NCBI GenBank assembly: GCA_964420975.1
Contig: CAYQVH010000001.1
Coordinates: 281,045-345,044, forward strand
Length of the DNA stretch: 64,000 bases
From: Accumulibacter sp964420975
Lineage (GTDB): Bacteria; Pseudomonadota; Gammaproteobacteria; Burkholderiales; Rhodocyclaceae
Direction: 5' to 3'
Shown here one piece after another: positions 43,186 to 51,625 of the stretch. The notes under the pieces were generated by a model. That model saw only the letters and a program-made list of their open reading frames with translations, did not search any database and was not told the DNA's origin. Within the stretch, counting starts at the first letter, position 1. Each line of letters begins with the position of its first letter. Both the position numbers and the translations under genes were made by a program.

Positions 43186-43704
43186 ATGTCCGAAGTCGTT
43201 TTCGAATCTCGGTCGTCAGCCGGTCCGGCCGTGGTCATCGCCGAGGGTGGGCAGAGCGGTGGTGCGTCGCCCACCCTCGAGCGCGCTCGCCAACAGGCCG
43301 CCATCGACAACCTGCCGTATGCCGGCAGTGTGGCGCCACAGGATGCGTGGGCCCTGTTCCAGTCGGGCGAGGCCGTGCTGATCGACGTACGGACCGCCGA
43401 GGAACGGAAGTTCGTCGGGCATGTGCCGGAAACCCGGCACGTTGCCTGGATGAGCGGTCTGTCGCTATCGCGCAACCCACGCTTTGTGAAGGAACTGGAG
43501 CACAAGGCCGGCAGGGACGACGTGATCCTACTGCTCTGTCGCAGCGGCAAGCGTTCTGCGGCGGCGGCCGAGGCAGCGGCCAAGGCCGGCTTCAGGAACG
43601 TCTTCAACATTCTCGAAGGTTTCGAGGGTGATCTCGACGATCAGCAGCGCCGGGGTGCCTTCAACGGCTGGCGTCATGCCGGCCTGCCGTGGGTTCAGGA
43701 CTAA
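43186..43704 (+). CDS. rhodanese-domain sulfurtransferase of encapsulin operon
   Basis: 172 residues from ATG 43186 (AAAGGA upstream); an upstream in-frame ATG at 43120 lacks a site. A Ser/Gly/Ala-rich N-terminus of about 30 residues precedes the domain. The rhodanese fold covers about 45-165 (AVLIDVRTAEERKFVGHVP). The active-site loop is LLCRSGKRS with the catalytic Cys. Rhodaneses carry persulfide sulfur. It is first in the operon with cysK, the serine acetyltransferase gene and the encapsulin with its cysteine desulfurase cargo. This matches the known gene company of family 2A encapsulins. It may accept sulfur leaving the shell (inference). Confidence 0.92.
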   Translation: MSEVVFESRSSAGPAVVIAEGGQSGGASPTLERARQQAAIDNLPYAGSVAPQDAWALFQSGEAVLIDVRTAEERKFVGHVPETRHVAWMSGLSLSRNPRFVKELEHKAGRDDVILLLCRSGKRSAAAAEAAAKAGFRNVFNILEGFEGDLDDQQRRGAFNGWRHAGLPWVQD

Positions 43705-43729
43705 TTTCAACACTCAGGGAGTCAGTGCA

Positions 43730-44707
43730 ATGGCAAAGTATTTCAACGATAACGCCGAATCCATCGGGCATACGCCGCTGGTTCGTCTCAATCGCATCAT
43801 CGACGGGGCAAAGGCCGTCGTGCTGGCCAAGATCGAGGGGCGTAACCCGGCCTATTCGGTCAAATGCCGGATCGGTTCCGCGCTGATCTGGGATGCCGAG
43901 AAGAAGGGCCTGCTGGGACCGGGCAAGGAACTCGTCGAGCCCACTTCCGGCAATACCGGCATCGCGCTGGCCTTCGTCGCCGCCGCCAAGGGCATTCCGC
44001 TGACGCTGACCATGCCCGAGACGATGAGCCTGGAGCGCCGCAAGCTGCTCACCGCCTACGGCGCCAAGCTGGTGTTGACCGAAGGCGCCAAGGGCATGAG
44101 CGGCGCGGTGGCCAAGGCCGAGGAAATCGCCGCCTCGGATTCGGACAAGTATGTGTTGTTGCAGCAGTTCAAGAACCCGGCGAACCCGGCCATCCACGAA
44201 GCGACCACCGGCCCGGAAATCTGGGAAGACACCGACGGCCAGATCGACATCCTGGTTTCCGGCGTCGGCACCGGCGGCACGATCACCGGCGTTTCGCGCT
44301 ACATCAAGCAGACGAGGGGGAAGGCCATCCAGTCGGTGGCCGTCGAACCGAGCGCCAGTCCGGTGCTGACGCAGACCCGCTCGGGCGAGCCGCTCAAGCC
44401 GGGGCCGCACAAGATTCAGGGCATCGGTGCCGGCTTCGTGCCGGGCGTGCTCGACCTGTCCCTGGTCGACACCGTCGAGCAGGTCAGCAACGAGGATGCC
44501 GTGGCCTATGCCCGCCGTCTGGCCAAGGAGGAGGGCATCATTTCCGGCATCTCCAGCGGTGCAGCCGTGGCGGTCGCCGAACGCCTGGCGCAGAAACCGG
44601 AGAATGCCGGCAAGACCATTGTCGTCGTGCTGCCCGATTCGGGCGAGCGCTACCTGAGCTCGATCTTGTTCGAGGGCCTGTTCAACGAGGCCGGGCTGCC
44701 GGCATGA
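43730..44707 (+). CDS. cysK: O-acetylserine sulfhydrylase (cysteine synthase A)
   Basis: 325 residues from ATG 43730. The PLP lysine is in NPAYSVKCRIG, the substrate loop is EPTSGNTGIALAF, and GVGTGGTITGVSRY and SGISSGAAVAVA bind phosphate and close the site. It makes cysteine from O-acetylserine and sulfide. The stop overlaps the serine acetyltransferase start by 4 bp, so the two enzymes that form the cysteine synthase complex are co-translated. Confidence 0.96.
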   Translation: MAKYFNDNAESIGHTPLVRLNRIIDGAKAVVLAKIEGRNPAYSVKCRIGSALIWDAEKKGLLGPGKELVEPTSGNTGIALAFVAAAKGIPLTLTMPETMSLERRKLLTAYGAKLVLTEGAKGMSGAVAKAEEIAASDSDKYVLLQQFKNPANPAIHEATTGPEIWEDTDGQIDILVSGVGTGGTITGVSRYIKQTRGKAIQSVAVEPSASPVLTQTRSGEPLKPGPHKIQGIGAGFVPGVLDLSLVDTVEQVSNEDAVAYARRLAKEEGIISGISSGAAVAVAERLAQKPENAGKTIVVVLPDSGERYLSSILFEGLFNEAGLPA

Positions 44708-45669
44708 GCCATTCCGTCGCCCAATCGTCACCCGCCTACGAGCAAATCGGCGGCTGGGGCGTCAAGGACATCGTGGCCGAGTTGCGCGCTGCCCGAGAGC
44801 GGTGGCGTGCCGCGCAGCAACGCAGTCTCGAGTTCGCCATCCGCGAGTTTCCGTCGCGCGAAGCGCTGAAGGAGATTGCCGAAGCGTTGTGCGGGGTGCT
44901 GTTCCCGATGCGTCTGGGGCCGCCGGACCTGCATCAGGAAGGTGAGGATTTCTACGTCGGTCATACGCTGGATACGGCGCTGAATGCCCTGTTCCAGCAG
45001 GTCCGGCTGGAACTCGGCTACAACCGCCGGCTGCAATGCCAGGAACGCGAGGATGTCGAAGCCCATGCGGCGGAAATCGTGCAGTCATTCGCCCGTCAGT
45101 TGCCGAAGATTCGGGCCTTGCTGGACAGCGATGTCGAGGCCGCTTACCAGGGCGACCCCGCGGCGCGCAGCGTCGATGAGGTTCTGCTCTGCTATCCCGG
45201 CGTCCTGGCGGTCATCCACTATCGCCTCGCGCACACGCTCTATGTCCTGGGGGTGCCCTTGATCGCCCGCATCCTGTCGGAAATCGCCCATTCCGAGACC
45301 GGGATCGACATCCACCCGGGCGCCCGCATCGACGAGGGATTCTTCATCGATCACGGCACCGGTGTCGTGATTGGCGAGACGACCATCATCGGCAAGCGAG
45401 TCCGGCTCTATCAGGCGGTCACGCTGGGGGCCAAGCGGTTTACGCAGGACGAGAGCGGAGCGCTGGAAAAGGGGGCGCCGCGCCACCCGATCCTCGAAGA
45501 CGAGGTGGTGGTGTACGCCGGGGCCACCATCCTCGGGCGCATCACCATCGGCCAGGGGTCGAGCATCGGCGGCAACGTCTGGCTGACCAAGAGCGTGCCG
45601 GCCGGCAGTCATGTCTTGCAGGCCAGCCTTCAGCATGAGCCGGGCGGCGCGGGAGAGGTTCGGCAATGA
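44704..45669 (+). CDS. serine O-acetyltransferase (EpsC-type)
   Basis: 321 residues, start on the ATGA overlap with cysK. The long N-terminal helical part (about 1-190) and the left-handed beta-helix with SEIAHSETGIDIHPGARID, FFIDHGTGVVIGETTIIG and VYAGATILGRITIGQGSSIG identify the SATase/EpsC family. It acetylates serine with acetyl-CoA. The length and N-terminal domain are of the EpsC/SrpH type known beside family 2A encapsulins, not of the short E. coli CysE. Its end overlaps the XRE gene by 4 bp. Confidence 0.94.
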   Translation: MSHSVAQSSPAYEQIGGWGVKDIVAELRAARERWRAAQQRSLEFAIREFPSREALKEIAEALCGVLFPMRLGPPDLHQEGEDFYVGHTLDTALNALFQQVRLELGYNRRLQCQEREDVEAHAAEIVQSFARQLPKIRALLDSDVEAAYQGDPAARSVDEVLLCYPGVLAVIHYRLAHTLYVLGVPLIARILSEIAHSETGIDIHPGARIDEGFFIDHGTGVVIGETTIIGKRVRLYQAVTLGAKRFTQDESGALEKGAPRHPILEDEVVVYAGATILGRITIGQGSSIGGNVWLTKSVPAGSHVLQASLQHEPGGAGEVRQ

Positions 45670-45893
45670 CCGAACTGATCCACAGCTTCGGACTGGCTGT
45701 GCGGCACTACCGGGAGACGCATGGCTGGTCGCAGGAGCTGCTGGCCGAGAAGGCCGACCTCAATCGATCGTATCTGGGGGAGGTCGAGCGCGGCCGGGTC
45801 ATTCCGTCGCTGTTTACGGCAGCCAAGCTGGCCGGGGCCCTTGAGTTACCGCTGTCCAGCCTGCTGGCGCACTGCGAGCGTAGTGCAGCCTAG
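45666..45893 (+). CDS. small XRE-family HTH regulator
   Basis: 75 residues: a single helix-turn-helix (LAVRHYRETHGWSQELLAEKA, then LNRSYLGEVERGRVIPSL) with almost nothing else. It is translationally coupled to the serine acetyltransferase gene (ATGA). It lies 107 bp upstream of the encapsulin gene, where a small inverted repeat is found. A local regulator of the encapsulin transcript is likely (inference). Confidence 0.9.
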   Translation: MTELIHSFGLAVRHYRETHGWSQELLAEKADLNRSYLGEVERGRVIPSLFTAAKLAGALELPLSSLLAHCERSAA

Positions 45894-45939
45894 CCGGCAT
45901 TTGATGGCTATAGCATGTTGAAGGGCGGGCTGCCGCTTT

Positions 45940-45954
45940 AGACAATGCTTGTCT
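45940..45954. promoter_or_regulatory. inverted repeat upstream of encapsulin gene
   Basis: AGACAA-TGC-TTGTCT is a perfect 6-bp inverted repeat with a 3-bp spacer, in the 107-bp gap between the XRE gene and the encapsulin start. A TTATAA at about 45961 could be a -10 element directly downstream. Size and position suit an operator for the XRE protein. Confidence 0.45.
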
Positions 45955-46000
45955 GGATTTCTTATAACCATTTCCATTCCTGTTCTAAGGAGAGCTCTAC

Positions 46001-46927
46001 ATGGCACAACACCCCGAAGCGACCGCCCTGGGCGATGTTGCAGCACGACAACTAGCGAATGCGACCAAGACCACCGCGCAACTTTCCACCATCAGCCCGC
46101 GCTGGCTGGTCCACCTGCTGCAGTGGCTGCCCGTCGAGGCTGGTATCTACCGCCTGAACACGGTCAAGAATCCGCGCGATGTCCGCGTGGCGTGCTCGCA
46201 GCGCGATGAATCCGAGCTGCCGCAGACCTACGTTGACTATGACGAGCAGCCGCGCGAGTATTTCCTGAGTGCCGTCACCACCATCCTCGATGTCCATACC
46301 CGTGTCTCGGATCTGTATTCCAGCCCGCACGACCAGATCAAGGAACAGCTGCGCCTGACCATCGAGACGATCAAGGAGCGCCAGGAAACCGAACTGATCA
46401 ACAACCCGGACTACGGCCTGCTGGCCAACGTTCACGAGGACCAGATCATCTCGACCCTGACCGGCGCCCCGACGCCGGACGATCTCGACGAATTGCTGAC
46501 CAAGGTGTGGAAGGAACCTGCCTTCTTCCTGACACACCCGTTGGCCATCGCCGCCTTCGGTCGCGAATGCACCCGCCGTGGCGTCCCGCCGCCGACCGTC
46601 TCGTTGTTTGGCGCCCAATTCGTGACCTGGCGCGGCATTCCGTTGATCCCGTCGGACAAGGTGCCGGTCGATGGCGGCAAGACCAAGATCCTGCTGCTGC
46701 GCGTCGGTGAAAAGCGCCAAGGCGTCGTCGGCTTGTTCCAGCCGGGTCTCGCCGGCGAGCAGTCGCCGGGCTTGTCGGTGCGCTTCATGGGCATCAACCG
46801 CAACGCGATCGCGTCCTACCTGATTTCGCTGTATTGCTCGCTGGCCGTTCTGGTTCCGGACGCGCTGGCAGTTCTCGATGAAGTGGAGATCGGCAAATAC
46901 CATGATTATCCAGACACTTACAAGTAA
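46001..46927 (+). CDS. srpI: family 2A encapsulin shell protein (SrpI-like)
   Basis: 308 residues, start preceded by AAGGAG at 8 nt. The N-arm DVAARQLANATKTTAQLS, SPRWLVHLLQWLPVEAGIYR, the segment DVHTRVSDLYSSPHDQIKEQ, DDLDELLTKVWKEPAFFLTH and GINRNAIASYLISLYCSLAV are the recognisable core of SrpI-type encapsulins with the HK97 fold. Such shells self-assemble into about 24-nm compartments. In Synechococcus elongatus SrpI packages a cysteine desulfurase, and a related shell in Acinetobacter baumannii stores sulfur. There is no cyclic-nucleotide-binding insertion, so it is 2A and not 2B. The cargo gene overlaps its last 26 bp. Confidence 0.97.
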   Translation: MAQHPEATALGDVAARQLANATKTTAQLSTISPRWLVHLLQWLPVEAGIYRLNTVKNPRDVRVACSQRDESELPQTYVDYDEQPREYFLSAVTTILDVHTRVSDLYSSPHDQIKEQLRLTIETIKERQETELINNPDYGLLANVHEDQIISTLTGAPTPDDLDELLTKVWKEPAFFLTHPLAIAAFGRECTRRGVPPPTVSLFGAQFVTWRGIPLIPSDKVPVDGGKTKILLLRVGEKRQGVVGLFQPGLAGEQSPGLSVRFMGINRNAIASYLISLYCSLAVLVPDALAVLDEVEIGKYHDYPDTYK

Positions 46928-48746
46928 TGGCGTCGAGGGGTTGTCCGGCGGAGCGGCGCCAGGCATCCCTGACGAAGCCACGCTTGGACGGCTTGCCTCG
47001 GAATACCTCTGCGCCTTGCCGAAGGCTGCCCTGCCATCGTTTGCCGATTTGCCGACGTCATTGGGCGCCGGCAGTGCGCCGGAGTTGAGCTTGGCGCAGT
47101 CGGGCCCGAGCATTGCCCCGGTGCCGATCGCACCGGATCCGGTCGATCCGGTGGGTAGCGGCGGCGTTGAGTTCGGCGTGCCGGAAGCCTATGCCGCATC
47201 GCTGCCGAGCGTGACCCCGCTGCAAGCGTCGGGAGCGCTGGCCGACTCGCTGCCGGCTTCGCCGCTGGGGTCGCCGTACTACTTTCTGGGTGAGGCCAGT
47301 CCTTATACCCAGGCCGGTAGCGCGCCGGCCAAGCCGGAAAACCGCGTGGTGGCGCAAAGCTTCGGCCTGCCGGGCGAAGGCGAGTTGAAGGCACTGCTGG
47401 CCGAAATCGCCGGCCAGCGGAATGTGCCGGAAACCGGTAGCGCGCCGCAGCATTCGGGAAATTTCTATTTCCTCGACGCTGCCCAAGTGCCCGAGGCCGG
47501 CCCGACGGCTCGTCCGCCGTTCGATGTCCATGCCGTCCGCCGCGATTTCCCTATCCTCAACGAGCGGGTCAACGGCAAGCCGCTGGTCTGGTTCGACAAC
47601 GCCGCGACGACGCAGAAGCCGCAATCCGTGATCGACCGCCTGTCCTACTTCTACTCCCACGAGAATTCCAACATTCACCGTGCGGCGCATGAACTGGCGG
47701 CGCGGGCGACCGATGCCTACGAGGCGGCACGCAACAAGGTGCAACGTTTCCTCGGCGCGGGTTCGGCCGACGAGATCGTCTTCGTGCGCGGGGCGACGGA
47801 GGCCATCAACCTGGCGGCCAAGACCTGGGGCGTCCAGAACATCGGCGAGGGCGAAGAGATCATCGTCTCGTTGCTCGAGCACCATGCCAACATCGTGCCC
47901 TGGCAGCAACTGGCGGCGCAAACCGGGGCGAAGATCCGTGTCATCCCGGTCGACGATTCCGGCCAGCTGCTGCTCGACGAGTACCAGAAGTTGCTCAATC
48001 CGAAGACCAAACTGGTATCGGTCACGCAGGTGTCCAATGCGCTGGGCACGGTGACGCCGATCAAGAAAGTGATCGACATGGCTCACGCGACCGGCGCCAA
48101 GGTGCTGGTCGATGGCGCGCAATCGGTATCGCACCTGCGGGTCGATGTGCAGGCACTCGATGCCGACTTCTTTGTCTTCTCCGGCCACAAGATCTTCGGC
48201 CCGACCGGGATTGGCGTGGTCTATGGCAAGAAGACGCTACTCGAGCAGATGCCACCCTGGCAGGGCGGCGGCAACATGATTGCCGACGTCACCTTCGAGA
48301 AGACGCTGTTTCAGCCGGCCCCGAACAAGTTCGAAGCGGGTACCGGCAACATCGCCGATGCCGTCGGGCTCGGGGTAGCACTCGATTACGTCGAGCGTCT
48401 CGGCCTAAAGAATATCGCCCGCTACGAGCATAACCTTCTGGTCTATGCGACGCGCGGCCTGTCGTCGATTCCCGGCGTGCGCCTGATTGGCACGGCGGCC
48501 GACAAGGCGAGCGTAGCGTCGTTCGTGCTGGCCGGTTATACGACAGAAGAGGTGGGGAAGGCGCTCAACGAGGAAGGTATCGCCGTGCGCTCCGGTCACC
48601 ACTGCGCCCAGCCGATACTGCGTCGCTTCGGCGTCGAGGCCACGGTGCGGCCTTCGCTGGCGTTCTACAACACCTGCGAGGAGATCGACCGCATGCTGGC
48701 CGTCATCCGCCGGCTCGCGAGAGGCAAGGGAAAGGTTTCCGCCTGA
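46902..48746 (+). CDS. encapsulin cargo cysteine desulfurase with long N-terminal targeting extension
   Basis: 614 residues from ATG 46902; an ATG at 46878 is possible but has no ribosome site. Residues 1-206 are disordered, rich in Ala, Pro, Ser and Gly. They carry two similar aromatic motifs, PYYFLGEAS (125-133) and NFYFLDAAQ (187-195). Residues 207-614 are a SufS-type PLP enzyme. They include FDNAATTQKPQSVID, the PLP Lys in FSGHKIFGPTG and the catalytic Cys in VRSGHHCAQP. The enzyme removes sulfur from cysteine. The extension is the known packaging region of family 2A cargo. It overlaps the shell gene by 26 bp, which favours matched expression. Confidence 0.96.
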   Translation: MIIQTLTSNGVEGLSGGAAPGIPDEATLGRLASEYLCALPKAALPSFADLPTSLGAGSAPELSLAQSGPSIAPVPIAPDPVDPVGSGGVEFGVPEAYAASLPSVTPLQASGALADSLPASPLGSPYYFLGEASPYTQAGSAPAKPENRVVAQSFGLPGEGELKALLAEIAGQRNVPETGSAPQHSGNFYFLDAAQVPEAGPTARPPFDVHAVRRDFPILNERVNGKPLVWFDNAATTQKPQSVIDRLSYFYSHENSNIHRAAHELAARATDAYEAARNKVQRFLGAGSADEIVFVRGATEAINLAAKTWGVQNIGEGEEIIVSLLEHHANIVPWQQLAAQTGAKIRVIPVDDSGQLLLDEYQKLLNPKTKLVSVTQVSNALGTVTPIKKVIDMAHATGAKVLVDGAQSVSHLRVDVQALDADFFVFSGHKIFGPTGIGVVYGKKTLLEQMPPWQGGGNMIADVTFEKTLFQPAPNKFEAGTGNIADAVGLGVALDYVERLGLKNIARYEHNLLVYATRGLSSIPGVRLIGTAADKASVASFVLAGYTTEEVGKALNEEGIAVRSGHHCAQPILRRFGVEATVRPSLAFYNTCEEIDRMLAVIRRLARGKGKVSA

Positions 48747-48761
48747 GTGCCTTCTGACTCG

Positions 48762-48798
48762 ACAAGAAGCCGGCGATTGAGCCGGCTTCTTGTCCTTT
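48762..48798 (+). terminator. terminator of the encapsulin operon
   Basis: A 13-bp perfect stem, ACAAGAAGCCGGC / GCCGGCTTCTTGT, with loop GATTGA, then CCTTT. It lies 15 bp after the cysteine desulfurase stop. The T-run is short, but the stem is strong. Confidence 0.8.
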
Positions 48799-48817
48799 GA
48801 AGAGCGTCAACTATTGG

Positions 48818-48849
48818 CTAGTGTAGTGTTGCATTCTGTTTAGAACTTA
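48818..48849 (+). repeat. terminal inverted repeat of IS630 element, left end
   Basis: Begins CTAGTGTAGTGTTGCATTC and ends TAGAACTTA. It also holds the stop codon of the transposase. It matches the right end at 26 of 32 positions. Confidence 0.85.
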
Positions 48850-49981
48850 AGCGGCTGTTGGCGCGGATGATCTTTTCCAGGATATCGCGGGCGCTCCTGG
48901 TCCAGATGAACGGCTTGGGTTTGGTGTGGTGGTGAGCGATGTACTCATCGATGGCGCCAATCAATTCTGGCACGCTGGTGAACACGCCGCGGCGAATCCG
49001 TTCGGTGGTGATATCGCGGAAAAAGCGCTCGACCCTGTTCAGCCATGATGCCGAGGTTGGCGTAAAGTGCATGTGAAAGCGCGGATGGTTGGCGAGCCAG
49101 TCCTGTACGACGGGATGTTTGTGCGTGGCGTAGTTGTCCGCGATCAGATGCAGCGCCTTGTCCTTGGGGGTCTCGCGATCGATCTTCTTCAGGAACTTCA
49201 ACCATTCGGCATGGGTGTGGCGCTGCTGGCATTGGCCGATAACCTGGCCATCCAGCACATTGAGCGGGCAAACAACGTCGTCGTGCCATGGCGCTTGTCG
49301 TCGTGAGTCAGGGTTTCCGCCCGCCCTTTCTTCAGCGGCAGTCCAGGCTGGGTGCGATCCAGCGCCTGTACCTGACTCTTCTCGTCGCAGCACAGCACCA
49401 GCGCATGCTCGGGCGGTGACATGTACAGACCTACGATGTCTTCAAGCTTCTCAACGAACTTGGGATCGCGCGAGACCTTGAAGCCGCGCACGAGATGAGG
49501 TTTCAGTCCGTTGGCCCGCCAGTGCCGCGACACGCTTGCTGCGCTTACGCCCAATCGGCCGCCATCGTGCGCGTGCTCCAGTGTGTGGCGACTTTGGGTT
49601 TGGTCTGGGTGGTCAGTTCTACCCACTGCGCCACATCTACCTTAGCCGGTGGCGCCCCGCGCGGCAGATCCCGCTCGATGCCGGCAAGTCGCGACTCGGC
49701 GTACCGCTCACGCCAGCGCGCAACTTGCACACGGCCCACGCTTCAGCGCTGGGCGATGGCCTTGTTCTGCATCCCCTCCGCTGCCAGCAGCACGATGCGA
49801 GCACGTTGTGCAAGCCTCACACTCGACAGTTTAGAGCGCACCAGCTTCGACAATTCGGCATGCTCTTCGTCGGTCAACACGATTCCAGGGGCAACTCGCA
49901 TGGACTCCTCCATTCCGCACGGATTGTGCATTGGAGAAGCAAAATTAGTATAAGTTCTATCACGAATGCGACACGACACTA
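48819..49981 (-). mobile_element. IS630-family element with disrupted transposase
   Basis: About 1.16 kb bounded by inverted repeats of 32 bp (26 matching) and flanked by TA on both sides (48819-48820 and 49980-49981), the IS630 target duplication. The leftward transposase starts at ATG 49901 (GGAGG upstream) with an HTH segment (LVRSKLSSVRLAQRARIVLL). It meets an in-frame TGA near 49742, then two frameshifts (about 49560-49620 and 49200-49390). It ends with ASWLNRVERFFRDITTERI, the usual C-terminal DDE piece, and a stop inside the left repeat. CCDEKSQVQALDRTQPGLP in the middle carries another catalytic Asp region. Inactive as it stands. Confidence 0.9.
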
Positions 49982-49982
49982 G
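49951..49982 (-). repeat. terminal inverted repeat of IS630 element, right end
   Basis: Read from the reverse strand it begins CTAGTGTCGTGTCGCATTC and ends TAGAACTTA, mirroring the left end. Confidence 0.85.
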
Positions 49983-50490
49983 TTGTCAGCAAACGGAAAA
50001 CATTTATGGCCAGTCAAGACCACGTCGCTTCGGTCAAGGGCCCCGCCCAGCTGGCGGTCAACCTGTTTTACGAAACCGCCGGTGAGGAAGGCGTGTGCGG
50101 GATCAAAGTGGCTCGACCGGGGTAATCGCCTGGCGTGGGCGGGAGCAGGAACCAGCGAACGCGAGATCCGCGACTTCCTGCACGCGAGAGCCTATCGTTG
50201 TGGGGTGATCCACATCGCCGGCGTCGACATGGGCGTGGCCAACGATGGCGCCAGGTTTTGTCGCTATCGGGCGCCGGATGAGCCGGCTGCGCCAGACACG
50301 GAGTACGTTTTCAACCTGATGCTCGTCCGCGACGGCTTCGGCCGTCATCCAGACCCCTGGCTATGACCGTCCGGCAAAGCCCGGGGCGCGTCGCTGATCG
50401 GGTTTAGAATCTCGCTGGCGCGGTGATATCGACGGGAGTCGCCGCGCCAGCGGCTGCGTTCGCTTTCTTCCCGTCGATCGGAATAACGTC
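49983..50490. other. intergenic region with broken coding fragments after the IS630 element
   Basis: 508 bp with no intact gene. A short frame at 50006-50125 encodes 39 residues beginning MASQDHVASVKGPAQLAVN. A second open stretch to 50366 reads EREIRDFLHARAYRCGVIH and EYVFNLMLVRDGFGRHPDPW before a TGA. They may be decayed genes displaced by the insertion. I do not recognise either. The zapE promoter should lie in the last part. Confidence 0.35.
50126..50366 (+). pseudogene. unidentified C-terminal gene fragment
   Basis: Reading ending in NLMLVRDGFGRHPDPWL at 50366 has protein-like composition (CGVIHIAGVDMGVANDG). It has no start of its own and is not in frame with the small frame at 50006. 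Probably the 3' part of a gene whose 5' part was lost. Confidence 0.3.
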
Positions 50491-51603
50491 ATGCCTCACA
50501 GAATTCTCAGAGTCCCCGAACGGGGAATGCTCGACGCCTACGAGCGCCTGCTCGCTACCCGTCACTACTCGGCGGATCCAGCACAACGAGCCGCAGCCGA
50601 ACGATTACAGAACCTCTATTACGCCTTGCTCTCGTTCAAGGTCGGCCGGCGCAGCGCCGTGCGGCGTTTCTTTTTGCCACCGGAAGTGCCGCGCGGCGTC
50701 TATTTCTGGGGCGGCGTCGGACGGGGCAAGAGTTTTCTGATGGATTGCTTCTTCGACGCCGTTCCGTATCGCCGCAAGCGGCGGCTGCACTTTCACGCCT
50801 TCATGCAGAATGTCCACCGACAGTTGAACGAACTAAAGGGCGAAAGCGATCCGCTATTGCGCGTCGCCGATCGCATCGCGACCGAAGTCCGTCTCCTCTG
50901 TTTCGACGAATTCCATGTCTCGGACATCGCCGACGCGATGATGCTTGGTCGCCTGCTCGAAGCGCTGTTCGCACGTGGCGTCGTTTTCGTCATGACCTCG
51001 AACTACGCGCCGGACAAGCTCTATCCGAACGGCTTGCAGCGTGAGAACTTCCTGCCGACGATCCGGCTGCTCAAGACCCGGCTTGACGTGATCGAGATCG
51101 ACGCCGGAATCGACTATCGCTTGCGCGCTCTCGAACAGGTCGAGATCTTCCACCATCCAGCGGACAGCGCGGCCGACGCCAAGATGGCCGACTATTTCGC
51201 CGCCATCGCCGGTGACGACGGCATCGCAGCTGGCAGCATCGAGATACTCGGCCGCCAGATCCCGACCCGGCGCCACGGCAACGGCGTCGTCTGGTTCGAC
51301 TTCAAGTCTTTGTGTGGCGGCCCGCGCTCGCAGAACGACTACCTCGAACTGGCGCGCAGCTACCACACGCTTCTCCTGTCGGCGATTCCCCGAATGTCGG
51401 CGAGCATGGCGTCGGAAGCGCGGCGGTTTACCTGGCTGGTCGACGTCCTCTACGATCACAAGGTCAAACTGATCGCCACCGCCGACTGCGCGCCGGAGTC
51501 GCTTTACGTGCAGGGGACCCAGGCGGGAGAGTTCTTCCGCACGGTCAGCCGCCTGACCGAAATGCGCTCGCGTGCGTATCTGGGCTTGCCGCACCTGTCT
51601 TGA
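50491..51603 (+). CDS. zapE: AFG1/ZapE-family cell-division ATPase
   Basis: 370 residues. Walker A is GGVGRGKSFLMD, Walker B is RLLCFDEFHVSDIADAM, sensor region FVMTSNYAPDKLYPNG, and the C-terminal FRTVSRLTEMRS is family specific. ZapE is a Z-ring-associated P-loop ATPase. A slightly later ATG at 50527 is also possible, but MPHRILRVPERG has GGAA 8 nt upstream. No close functional partner is in the window. Confidence 0.94.
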   Translation: MPHRILRVPERGMLDAYERLLATRHYSADPAQRAAAERLQNLYYALLSFKVGRRSAVRRFFLPPEVPRGVYFWGGVGRGKSFLMDCFFDAVPYRRKRRLHFHAFMQNVHRQLNELKGESDPLLRVADRIATEVRLLCFDEFHVSDIADAMMLGRLLEALFARGVVFVMTSNYAPDKLYPNGLQRENFLPTIRLLKTRLDVIEIDAGIDYRLRALEQVEIFHHPADSAADAKMADYFAAIAGDDGIAAGSIEILGRQIPTRRHGNGVVWFDFKSLCGGPRSQNDYLELARSYHTLLLSAIPRMSASMASEARRFTWLVDVLYDHKVKLIATADCAPESLYVQGTQAGEFFRTVSRLTEMRSRAYLGLPHLS

Positions 51604-51625
51604 CCCGACCCCTGCCTGACACGGA

